Notes under the pieces: generated by a model | What the model was told of the DNA's origin: nothing | Database searches by the model: none | The model's input: only the letters and a program-made list of their open reading frames with translations | Translations under genes and position numbers: made by a program | Shown here: one piece after another, positions 1 through 5,935 of the stretch | Position numbering within the stretch: position 1 is the stretch's first letter | Layout of the letters: every line of letters begins with the position of its first letter | Source of the DNA: CAYFUF01 sp964394795 | GTDB taxonomy: Bacteria; Bacillota; Clostridia; Tissierellales; Peptoniphilaceae | Assembly: GCA_964394795.1 (NCBI GenBank) | Contig: CAYMYX010000062.1 | Location: 1 to 5,935 of the forward strand | Reading direction: 5' to 3' | DNA length: 5,935 nt

Positions 1-197
1 TGCTATTACTCCTAGTGGTGCAAAATACGAAAGCAAGACTCCGCTAGCTCTGTGTTTTATGATTAACAACGCCTTAACAAAGTACCCATGGATCACCTAA
101 TAGAAAGGTAAAATACTTTTAGTATATTTATTCGTAAAGTATATATGAGCTCTTGAACAATTTTGCTTATTATCTGGATTTTTTAGTCACTTCTTCC
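1..197. other. AT-rich upstream region without a recognisable gene
   Basis: No gene could be supported here. One + frame is open from the left edge to a TAA at 98-100 (about 32 codons), and could be the tail of an upstream gene, but it matches no family I recognise and its length is within chance. A weak inverted repeat pairs 113-119 with 136-142 (7 bp, ATACTTT/AAAGTAT) in very AT-rich sequence. It could be an operator, but the base composition makes such repeats common. I saw no convincing GC-rich hairpin followed by a T-run that would end an upstream transcript. Confidence 0.4.
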
Positions 198-226
198 TTG
201 ACACCATTATTTATATAGCTTACAAT
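198..226 (+). promoter_or_regulatory. Probable sigma-A-type promoter of the transporter operon
   Basis: A perfect -35 hexamer TTGACA lies at 198-203. A -10 hexamer TACAAT (5 of 6 consensus bases) lies at 221-226, with the optimal 17-base spacer, itself very AT-rich. Transcription would start near 232-234, giving a leader of about 78 bases before the binding-protein start codon. No extended -10 (TG) is seen. It is the only well-spaced consensus pair I found upstream of the operon. The start point is inferred from the spacing. Confidence 0.72.
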
Positions 227-237
227 GGGCGAAATTT

Positions 238-286
238 ATTCAATTTTTTGCATATAACTATACTTTCTATTATGCGAATTTTGAAT
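238..286 (+). promoter_or_regulatory. Inverted repeat in the 5' leader (possible stem-loop)
   Basis: Bases 238-243 pair with 281-286 (ATTCAA/TTGAAT, 6 bp) and 250-254 pair with 271-275 (GCATA/TATGC, 5 bp). Between them are three more pairs (246-248 with 276-278, one G-T), a 2x2 mismatch and one bulged T. The apical loop is 255-270. It starts only a few bases after the predicted transcription start and ends about 10 bases before the Shine-Dalgarno, which stays free. It could be a 5' mRNA-stabilising hairpin or, as DNA, a repressor operator just downstream of the promoter. The pairing is seen; the function is inferred, and AT-richness makes it only moderately significant. Confidence 0.4.
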
Positions 287-296
287 AGCAATACCT

Positions 297-304
297 AAGG
301 AGGA
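297..304 (+). promoter_or_regulatory. Strong Shine-Dalgarno for the binding-protein gene
   Basis: AAGGAGGA is a near-perfect complement to the 3' end of 16S rRNA and ends 7 bases before the ATG at 312. It fixes the start codon, which directly begins a lipoprotein signal peptide, and predicts high translation, as expected for a binding protein made in excess over its permease. Confidence 0.9.
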
Positions 305-311
305 AGTACAT

Positions 312-2006
312 ATGAAGAAAGTAAAGTTATTGAGCCTGCTGCTAGCGTTTGTCATGCTGCTCACAGCTTGTGGAGGTAATGATTCATCCAGCGGAGAATC
401 AACCACCACATCCGAAGGCACGAGTGAAACGCAAGAAGGAGGCGCTGAAGAACATGGCGAATTGGTGCCGTCCATAACCATCCTGAGCTCGCTCCCCGAA
501 GCAAACATGGTCAACCACGAGATGGCCAAGGAATTAGCTAAAGAAATGGAAGCTATCGGCATTGAAGCAAATGCAAGCCCTACCGACTTTGCGGTAATAA
601 TTGACACGATTTACGGCGAAGATCCAGATTTTGACATGTATACAATCGGATGGTCAGGCCGTGTTGAACGCCTTGACCCGGATATGTTCATTCACTCGAT
701 TAACCACTCAATAAACGCTGAAGACGGTGGAAACAACACCGACAAGTACCGCAACCCCGAATTCGACAAGATAGCGGATGAGCAGCGTAGCGAGATGGAT
801 CCAGAGAAGAGAAAAGAACTCGTTTTTGAAGCGCAGCGTATTCTGGCTGAAGACGTTCCACGCATCACCATCTATTCTAGGGACATCGTCCAAGCCTACA
901 ACAAGGATAAGTTCTCAAATCCTGTCAACATGGTAGGAGAAGGCCTCTTTAACGAATGGATGCCGATAACGATTGAGCCAACGACAGACGATAAAGTGTT
1001 GAAGGTTGCCAGCAACACAAACATTGACACGTTGAACCCACTGAATTCAAACACGGTTTACGAATGGCGAAACCTCAGACTCATCTATGACAAATTACTC
1101 CGTACAACTAAGGATGTAGAACTTCAGGGCTCTGCAGCTGAATCCTGGAATGTCGTAGATGATACGACGATTGACGTCGTTCTACGCTCCGGTATGACTT
1201 TCCACGATGGAAACCCTGTCACGGTTGAAGACGTAAAATACACTTATGATTTAATGATCGAGCATGCACCGTACTTTAAGTCCTTCCTCGATCCTATCGA
1301 ATCGGTCGAAATTATCGATGACAACACTGTCCGTTTCAATCTCAAGTTCCCAACTGCATCTTTCCTGAGCACGGCGCTGACCCAGATTCCAATTTTACCT
1401 AAGCATGTTTGGGAAGCCAAGGAAGATGTCAAAACTGATACCAATGATACACCTATCGGCTCAGGCCCATTTGTGTTCCAGCACTTCAGACCAGGTGAAG
1501 AACTGATGGCGGAACGTTTTGATGACTACCACACTCCTGCAAAAATCGACGGCTACATCTTCAAAATCTACGGTACACCTGAAGGTATCCTGACTGCACT
1601 GGAACTACAAGATGTCGATATGATCTCCCACGAGATGATCCCGGCTCACATTGAAATGATAGAGAACAATGAAGGCGGTGTTTACGACCACCTTGAAGTA
1701 ACTGCAGTCGATGACATTGGCTTCTTCTACTTTGGTATGAAGACCGATAAACCTCCGTTTGACAATAAGCAATTCCGTATTGCATTGTCTTACCTTGTTG
1801 ACTACGACCTAGCTGTCGACGTATACCTGAACGGCCTCGGTGCTCGTGGAGGCGGCGGTCTGGTTATCAGTAAAGCGAACACTTACTGGCAAAACCCAGA
1901 TGTTCCCATCTATGATGAATATAACCCCGAGAAGGCAAAGGAAATCCTCACAGAGGCTGGCTTCACTTGGGACGATGAAGGCAGACTCAGGATGCCGAAA
2001 GAATAA
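312..2006 (+). CDS. Extracellular solute-binding lipoprotein, family 5 (SBP_bac_5), apparently circularly permuted
   Basis: This is the 564-residue substrate-binding lipoprotein of the Opp/Dpp importer. Residues 1-20 form a lipoprotein signal (KK, hydrophobic core, lipobox LTAC with C20), followed by a Ser/Thr/Glu/Gly linker (21-50). The order of the rest is abnormal. Residues about 51-222 match the usual C-terminal part of the family: ITILSS strand, GIEANAS, a GWSGR...LDPDMF stretch (113-125), YRNPEFDKI (146-154), EKRKEL and AQRILAEDVPRI. Residues about 228-564 match the usual N-terminal part: LKVASNTNIDTLNPL (230-244), the family signature from AAESW (275-279) to GMTFHDGNPVTVEDV (294-308), GSGPF (383-387), a PPFDNKQFRIALSYLVD segment (481-497), and YNPEKAKEILTEAGF (537-551) at the very end. 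Together they make about one complete protein. The start is set by AAGGAGGA at 297-304. The substrate is unknown: peptide, oligosaccharide or another small solute. Family assignment is firm; the permutation is inferred from motif order. Confidence 0.95.
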   Translation: MKKVKLLSLLLAFVMLLTACGGNDSSSGESTTTSEGTSETQEGGAEEHGELVPSITILSSLPEANMVNHEMAKELAKEMEAIGIEANASPTDFAVIIDTIYGEDPDFDMYTIGWSGRVERLDPDMFIHSINHSINAEDGGNNTDKYRNPEFDKIADEQRSEMDPEKRKELVFEAQRILAEDVPRITIYSRDIVQAYNKDKFSNPVNMVGEGLFNEWMPITIEPTTDDKVLKVASNTNIDTLNPLNSNTVYEWRNLRLIYDKLLRTTKDVELQGSAAESWNVVDDTTIDVVLRSGMTFHDGNPVTVEDVKYTYDLMIEHAPYFKSFLDPIESVEIIDDNTVRFNLKFPTASFLSTALTQIPILPKHVWEAKEDVKTDTNDTPIGSGPFVFQHFRPGEELMAERFDDYHTPAKIDGYIFKIYGTPEGILTALELQDVDMISHEMIPAHIEMIENNEGGVYDHLEVTAVDDIGFFYFGMKTDKPPFDNKQFRIALSYLVDYDLAVDVYLNGLGARGGGGLVISKANTYWQNPDVPIYDEYNPEKAKEILTEAGFTWDDEGRLRMPKE

Positions 2007-2038
2007 AGAAGCATAACGAAAAGGTGGATGTAACACAA

Positions 2039-2113
2039 TTTGGTTTAATGAAGAGACTACCGGAGAATCTATTATTTTCCGGTAGTTCTTCAATAAATGG
2101 ACTAAAAACCAAA
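2039..2113 (+). promoter_or_regulatory. Two-tier intergenic stem-loop between binding protein and permease genes
   Basis: An inner hairpin pairs 2056-2068 with 2074-2086 (13 bp with one G-T, containing ACTACCGGA/TCCGGTAGT) around a 5-base loop. It extends by six more pairs (2049-2054 with 2087-2092) across one bulged G at 2055. An outer 8-bp perfect helix pairs 2039-2046 (TTTGGTTT) with 2106-2113 (AAACCAAA). No T-run follows, so it is not a standard intrinsic terminator. Its position after the binding-protein gene and before the permeases suits an element that protects the upstream mRNA from 3' exonucleases or partly ends transcription, making binding protein more abundant than permease. The permease ribosome site (near 2134-2141) lies outside it. 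Pairing is seen; function is inferred. Confidence 0.65.
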
Positions 2114-2146
2114 CTGGCTAATCCAACGAATTGAAAGAGGAAATTT

Positions 2147-3121
2147 ATGGGTCGTTACATACTAAAAAGAATAGGCATTATGCTACTCATGATGCTCTTA
2201 ATCTCAACAATGATATTCTTTCTCTTTAGGGCCATGCCGGGAGACCCCACTGCTTTTGTCGCAGACCCGTCTCTCCCACCCGAGGCAAGACAGGCTTTAC
2301 TGGAAGAATACGGACTCGACAAGGACTTATTTACGCAGTATACGATTTTTATGAAAAACTTGATTCGCGGAGACTTCGATAATTCTTTCTTCTATGGGAA
2401 ACCCGTACTCCAAGTGATTGGAGAGAGGCTGCCGGCAACGCTGATACTCATGTTCTCCGCCATGCTCTTCGCTTATATTATAGGAATTAATATGGGAATA
2501 AGTATGGCCTGGAAACGTGGAGGAATAGGTGAAAAACTAAAATCAATAATCATCCTTTTTTTCCGGTCTGCCCCCACTTTCTGGGTAGCGCTGATGGCGA
2601 TTATGATTTTCTCGACTACGCTAAAGATACTGCCCGCCCAGGGTATGCGGACTGCTGGTTATACCGGCGAAACCTTCAGCGAAATATTCCTGAATCTCGA
2701 TTTTTTGAAGCACCTCATTTTGCCTACCATTGTGGCTGGCGTCTACTTCCTGGCAACACCTACGCTGATTATGAGAAACAGTATGTTGGAGGTAATGGAC
2801 GAGGACTATATCGAGATGGCCGAATCTAAGGGTTTGAGCAAGAGACGCATTAAGTATGCCCATGCCGCTAGAAATGCCCTTTTGCCAGTCGTCACTGCGG
2901 GCGCACTCTTTATCGGTTCCGCAATAGGTGGCCAAGTTCTGATTGAAGTGGTGTTTTCATGGCCCGGTTTGGGCAGGGAAATCGTGCAAGCTGTTACACG
3001 CCACGATTACCCCTTAGCTCAGGGCGCCTTCATCATTATTTCGGCTCTGGTAATGTTTATGAACCTCGTTGCAGACGTCCTTTACGCGGTACTGGACCCC
3101 AGAATAACATATGACAAATAA
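2147..3121 (+). CDS. ABC importer permease, DppB/OppB-like
   Basis: A 324-residue inner-membrane permease, one of the two subunits forming the translocation channel. It starts with the family's typical N-terminus (GRYILKRIG, then a hydrophobic helix at about 9-28) followed by the MPGDP motif (30-34). A periplasm-side (outer-face) segment with LLEEYGLDKDLFTQY (51-65) leads to further membrane segments near 96-120, 133-158, 187-207, 247-265 and 292-316. The cytoplasmic EAA loop that docks on an ATPase is at about 220-247 (DYIEMAESKGLSKRRI...NALLP). The tail FSWPGLGREIV and LDPRI is standard for this subfamily. Length is normal and nothing is missing. An AAAGAGGA ribosome site at 2134-2141 supports the ATG. 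It follows the binding-protein gene after a 140-base structured gap and runs into the second permease gene. Whether the importer is of peptide or sugar type cannot be told from this subunit. Confidence 0.95.
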   Translation: MGRYILKRIGIMLLMMLLISTMIFFLFRAMPGDPTAFVADPSLPPEARQALLEEYGLDKDLFTQYTIFMKNLIRGDFDNSFFYGKPVLQVIGERLPATLILMFSAMLFAYIIGINMGISMAWKRGGIGEKLKSIIILFFRSAPTFWVALMAIMIFSTTLKILPAQGMRTAGYTGETFSEIFLNLDFLKHLILPTIVAGVYFLATPTLIMRNSMLEVMDEDYIEMAESKGLSKRRIKYAHAARNALLPVVTAGALFIGSAIGGQVLIEVVFSWPGLGREIVQAVTRHDYPLAQGAFIIISALVMFMNLVADVLYAVLDPRITYDK

Positions 3122-3125
3122 GGTG
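3120..3125 (+). promoter_or_regulatory. Shine-Dalgarno that decides the second permease start
   Basis: AAGGTG lies 6 bases before the ATG at 3132, good spacing for that codon. The earlier in-frame ATG at 3111 has no purine-rich site upstream (the preceding bases are CCCCAGAATAACAT), and the ATG at 3126 abuts the site. The site overlaps the stop codon of the first permease (3119-3121), so translation of the two permeases is probably coupled. Confidence 0.6.
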
Positions 3126-3131
3126 ATGGCT

Positions 3132-4031
3132 ATGGAAAATATTAAAACAAATAAAAGCAAAGCAAAAAAGCCATCTTTTATGAGGCTGTTTCTGCAAAAT
3201 ATTAAAAAGGATAAGCTTGCCCTGATTGGCGTAGTACTCTTTGTCATTTTCATCTTCGTCGCAATATTCGCAGATAACTTGGCTCCATTTGATCCCGACG
3301 CCAGGCATACAGGGGCTGATGGAAAAATTCTAAGGCTATCCCCTCCCATTGCCGGTCACCCCTTCGGAACGACCGACGTCGGTAGAGATATTTTCAGCCA
3401 GGTCATTTTGGGCACGAGAACAGCTTTAATCGTCGGATTTATCGCCGCGATTTTAGTTACCCTTCTGGGTTCGACACTCGGTATAATCTCGGGTTACTTT
3501 GGCGGTACCGTAGATGTCATTATCATGAGAATCGTCGACTTCTTCTACGCTATCCCCTTCGTGCCCTTCGTCATCGTGCTATCCGCCGTCCTCAAGCCTT
3601 CCATTTGGAACGTCATCTTAGCCGTGACCATACTCTCGTGGCGGTCAGTAGCAAGACTGGTCCGCTCTCAAGTGCTTACGATATCAAAGCGGCCATTTAT
3701 TAAAGCCGCCAAGGTTTCGGGGGCGAGTGATTTAAGAATAATGACAAGGTATATCCTGCCAAACGTCATTCCCATAATACTTCTGGAACTGACGTTTACC
3801 GTCAATTATGCCATTTTATCTGAGGCATCTATCGCCTTCCTTGGCTTTGGTGATCCCGACGTCTCGAGCTGGGGGCAAATCCTGCACACTTGCTTTGTCA
3901 CCGGAAACTCGCGCACCGCATGGTGGTGGATTCTGACACCGGGCTTGGCCATCGTCCTTCTTCTGATTTCCATTTTCTTTATTTCAAGGGCCATGGAAGA
4001 AGTTGTCAACCCACGTTTGAGAGGCAGGTAA
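3132..4031 (+). CDS. ABC importer permease, DppC/OppC-like
   Basis: A 299-residue second permease subunit, pairing with the upstream DppB-like protein. A Lys-rich cytoplasmic N-terminus leads into the OppC N-terminal region (LFLQNIKKDKLALIG, then a membrane helix at about 29-47 ending AIFADNLAPFDP). The subfamily motif GTTDVGRDIFSQVILGTR is at 79-96. Membrane segments follow near 98-123, 136-156, 160-176, 207-230 and 266-287. The EAA loop that contacts an ATPase is at about 188-214 (PFIKAAKVSGASDLRI...LPNVIP), and the protein ends with the family's NPRLR tail. I place the start at 3132 because of the AAGGTG site; starting at 3111 would add seven residues and overlap the previous gene by 11 bases. 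The next gene begins 1 base after its stop. Length and motifs are normal. Confidence 0.93.
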   Translation: MENIKTNKSKAKKPSFMRLFLQNIKKDKLALIGVVLFVIFIFVAIFADNLAPFDPDARHTGADGKILRLSPPIAGHPFGTTDVGRDIFSQVILGTRTALIVGFIAAILVTLLGSTLGIISGYFGGTVDVIIMRIVDFFYAIPFVPFVIVLSAVLKPSIWNVILAVTILSWRSVARLVRSQVLTISKRPFIKAAKVSGASDLRIMTRYILPNVIPIILLELTFTVNYAILSEASIAFLGFGDPDVSSWGQILHTCFVTGNSRTAWWWILTPGLAIVLLLISIFFISRAMEEVVNPRLRGR

Positions 4032-4032
4032 G

Positions 4033-5094
4033 ATGATGACAAATGAAAACAAACTATTGGAAGTCAAAAACTTATGCATCGACTACCACACTTCTGCCGG
4101 TACGGTTCATGCTGTGGAAGATGTCAGTTTCACCCTGTATAAAGGTGAGAGCATTGGTCTCGTTGGTGAATCCGGTTGCGGAAAGACGACGGTAGCCAAA
4201 TCTGTCATGCGTATGCTCGCAGAAAACGGTGAAATATCCGGAGGCGAAATGCTCTTTAAAGGCAGAGACATCGTAAAGATGTCAGATAAAGAGGTTCGAG
4301 ATATTCGCTTAAAGGAAATAGCAATGATCGCTCAATCGGCCATGAACTCCTTAAATCCCGTACATAGGGTGGGAAGTCAAATTGTCGAAGGCATTCTCGC
4401 CCATTCTGACATGAGCAAAGACCAAGCGTACGCAAGGACCAAGGAAGTCTTTGACATCATAGGCCTGAAGGAAGACAGGATGAACGCCTATCCTCACCAA
4501 CTTAGCGGAGGTATGAAGCAGAGGTTGGTTATCGCTATGGCCCTCTCCCTCAACCCCTCGCTTATGATAGCCGACGAACCGACCACAGCGCTTGACGTCG
4601 TCGTTCAGGATCGCATATTAAAGCAGATTTCTCAGATAAATGAAGAGTTTGACAGCTCTATGATATTCATCACCCACGACATCGCGGTCGTCAGCGAAGT
4701 CTGCGATAGCATTATTGTCATGTACGGCGGCAAGGTCATGGAGAAGGCAACGACCAAAGTCTTCTTTAAAGCACCTTTCCATCCCTACTCTCTCGGGCTT
4801 CACAACGCTTCACCTGGAATTCTAGATATCGACAAAGAACTCATCTCCATTCCAGGAACGCCTCCAAACCTGATGAAGGAACAGACAGGCTGCCGGTTTA
4901 AAGAAAGGTGTCCTTTCAGAGAGGATAAGTGCTTAAACGAAGAACCCGAATTAAGAGAAGTGGACGATACAGGCAACCATGTAATCGCCTGCCACTTCCC
5001 CGAAAGAGTGGATGAATTTAGAGAAAAAGCGAGACACATATCGACGTGGAAGGATGTCGCCCTGCGTATCGAACAAGAGAGTGAGGCCTTCTAA
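4033..5094 (+). CDS. ABC importer ATPase, DppD/OppD-like
   Basis: A 353-residue cytoplasmic ATPase that, with the second ATPase, powers import by binding and hydrolysing ATP. All nucleotide-binding motifs are present: Walker A GESGCGKT (45-52), Q-loop Q101, signature LSGGMKQR (157-164), Walker B LMIADEP (177-183, catalytic E182), D-loop ALD (186-188) and switch His H215. The oligopeptide-family C-terminal region starts at HPY (250-252) and includes the GTPPNL segment. Four cysteines (C287, C293, C300, C320) match the cluster that holds a [4Fe-4S] centre in characterised DppD/OppD proteins; the cluster here is inferred. The ATG at 4033 is 1 base after the stop of the permease; the ATG at 4036 is an equally possible start. 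Its stop overlaps the start of the next gene by one base (TAATG). Confidence 0.95.
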   Translation: MMTNENKLLEVKNLCIDYHTSAGTVHAVEDVSFTLYKGESIGLVGESGCGKTTVAKSVMRMLAENGEISGGEMLFKGRDIVKMSDKEVRDIRLKEIAMIAQSAMNSLNPVHRVGSQIVEGILAHSDMSKDQAYARTKEVFDIIGLKEDRMNAYPHQLSGGMKQRLVIAMALSLNPSLMIADEPTTALDVVVQDRILKQISQINEEFDSSMIFITHDIAVVSEVCDSIIVMYGGKVMEKATTKVFFKAPFHPYSLGLHNASPGILDIDKELISIPGTPPNLMKEQTGCRFKERCPFREDKCLNEEPELREVDDTGNHVIACHFPERVDEFREKARHISTWKDVALRIEQESEAF

Positions 5095-5935
5095 TGGAAA
5101 GAAACGTATTTATTGAAATTAGCAATCTGAGAAAAGAATTCAAGGTAAGCAAGGGTTTCACGAGCTTTTTTTCCGGAAAAACTGATACGGTTAAAGCCAT
5201 AGACGATATCAGTTTTGCCATATATGAAAATGAAATTTTGGGTCTTGCGGGTGAATCCGGATCGGGAAAAACGACAACCGGTGAGATCCTGATGAAGCTC
5301 CAAGATCCAACATCAGGCGATATTCACTTCGGAAACCTAGACTTCAACGAGCTTAAAACGAGGAAAGATATTCTGGATTTCAGAAAAGATGTACAAATGA
5401 TTTTCCAGGACCCATACGAGACCCTCAACCCGCGTTTTACTATCTTTGATACGATTGCGGAGCCGTTAAGAATTCACGGAATAAAAGACGAGAACAAAAT
5501 AGCGGAAGATGTAACCAACGCCCTCAATAAGGCGGAGCTACGACCTGCAGACTTTTACTTCAACCGCTATCCCCACGAACTAAGTGGTGGTCAACGGCAG
5601 AGAGTTGCAATCGCGAGGGCCATAGTCCTCGAACCCAAATTCCTCGTTGCCGACGAACCGGTGTCCATGCTCGACGTCTCCATCCGAGCGGATATTCTAA
5701 ACCTCCTCAAGTCCCTCAGGGATACCTTGGGTCTGACCATGCTCTACGTCTCCCACGACCTCTCCACGATAAAATACCTCTGCGATCGAATTGCAATAAT
5801 GTACATCGGCAAGATCGTTGAGATAGGAAAAGTAAACGACGTCATCCACAACCCCAAACACCCCTACACGAAAGTGCTACTCTCTTCCGTGCCAGTGGCA
5901 GACCCTGATCATGTCAGGGAGTCGATAGAGATAGA
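5094..5935 (+). CDS. ABC importer ATPase, DppF/OppF-like (cut by right edge)
   Basis: This is the second ATPase, 280 residues visible and open at the right edge (the full family length is usually about 320-330). Motifs seen are Walker A GESGSGKT (53-60), Q-loop Q105 in FQDPYETLNPR, signature LSGGQRQR (163-170), Walker B FLVADEP (183-189, E188), a D-loop reading SMLDVSIRAD (191-200), switch His H221 and the HPYTKVLLSSVP oligopeptide motif (256-267). The ATG overlaps the preceding stop (TAATG), and GTGAGG at 5081-5086 gives a ribosome site 7 bases upstream, so translation is coupled to the first ATPase. The partner is the DppD-like protein, giving a heterodimer with two competent sites as far as can be seen. 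The C-terminal cysteine region lies beyond the window and cannot be judged. Confidence 0.95.
   Translation, partial: MERNVFIEISNLRKEFKVSKGFTSFFSGKTDTVKAIDDISFAIYENEILGLAGESGSGKTTTGEILMKLQDPTSGDIHFGNLDFNELKTRKDILDFRKDVQMIFQDPYETLNPRFTIFDTIAEPLRIHGIKDENKIAEDVTNALNKAELRPADFYFNRYPHELSGGQRQRVAIARAIVLEPKFLVADEPVSMLDVSIRADILNLLKSLRDTLGLTMLYVSHDLSTIKYLCDRIAIMYIGKIVEIGKVNDVIHNPKHPYTKVLLSSVPVADPDHVRESIEI

Noticed and set aside
2..100. Open + frame from the left edge to TAA at 98-100, with a TPSGAK stretch faintly like the end of IS66-type transposases
   Set aside because: Only six residues resemble that family, the rest does not fit, and 32 open codons are expected by chance.
233..290. CodY-like operator (AATTTTCNGAAAATT) in the leader
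   Set aside because: The best sites match only about 9 of 14 specified positions, which is expected in AT-rich sequence.
236..607. Minus-strand open frames across the window (for example 236-607, 1809-2093, 3014-3349)
   Set aside because: They lie opposite strongly supported + strand genes, have no family resemblance, and are best explained as shadows of those genes.
312..2006. Binding-protein gene as a truncated or broken gene, because it ends at the motif normally found about two thirds along the family
   Set aside because: The missing C-terminal part is present at the front of the same reading frame, and the total length is complete, with intact signal, ribosome site and stop.
312..2006. 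Fusion of two separate binding proteins
   Set aside because: Each half is represented only once and the two halves complement each other; no segment is duplicated.
2021..2033. AAGGTGG directly followed by ATG TAA just after the binding-protein gene, resembling a start-stop unit
   Set aside because: The purine stretch abuts the ATG, so spacing is wrong for initiation, and nothing else supports a regulatory start-stop.
2049..2092. Intrinsic terminator between binding protein and permease genes
   Set aside because: A strong hairpin is present, but the bases after it (AATAAATGG) lack a T-run, so full termination is not supported.

Overview
The window holds one operon, all on the + strand, for an Opp/Dpp-type (peptide/nickel/oligosaccharide family) ABC importer. 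The layout is: an AT-rich leader with a sigma-A-type promoter (1-311), a lipoprotein substrate-binding protein (312-2006), a structured 140-base intergenic gap, two permease genes (2147-3121 and about 3132-4031), and two ATPase genes (4033-5094, and 5094 to the right edge, where the gene is cut off). The genes after the gap are packed tightly (short gaps or a 1-base overlap), so they are probably co-transcribed and translationally coupled.

The organism is most likely a Gram-positive-type bacterium of the Firmicutes/Clostridia sort. This rests on an AAGGAGGA ribosome site, a TTGACA-17-TACAAT promoter, an AT-rich intergenic region and a lipobox-type lipoprotein with a long Ser/Thr/Glu linker. 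No species can be named from the sequence.

The most unusual feature is the binding protein. Its parts appear in swapped order. The block that normally forms the C-terminal third of an SBP_bac_5 protein (residues about 51-222) comes right after the lipoprotein signal. The block that normally forms the N-terminal two thirds (residues about 228-564) follows it, and the protein ends at the point where the first block would normally continue. The two blocks add up to one complete binding protein with no obvious loss or duplication, which is the signature of a natural circular permutation. The reading frame, signal peptide, ribosome site and flanking transporter genes are all intact, so this looks like a working gene and not a wreck.

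Functionally, the lipid-anchored binding protein would capture a substrate outside the membrane and pass it to the heterodimeric channel of the two permeases. The two ATPases would drive import; the first carries the family's C-terminal four-cysteine (probable [4Fe-4S]) region. The substrate cannot be read from the sequence: peptides are the default guess, but oligosaccharides are a real alternative for this family. The leader and the binding-protein/permease gap each contain an inverted repeat that could fold in RNA, consistent with differential expression of the binding protein relative to the membrane parts.
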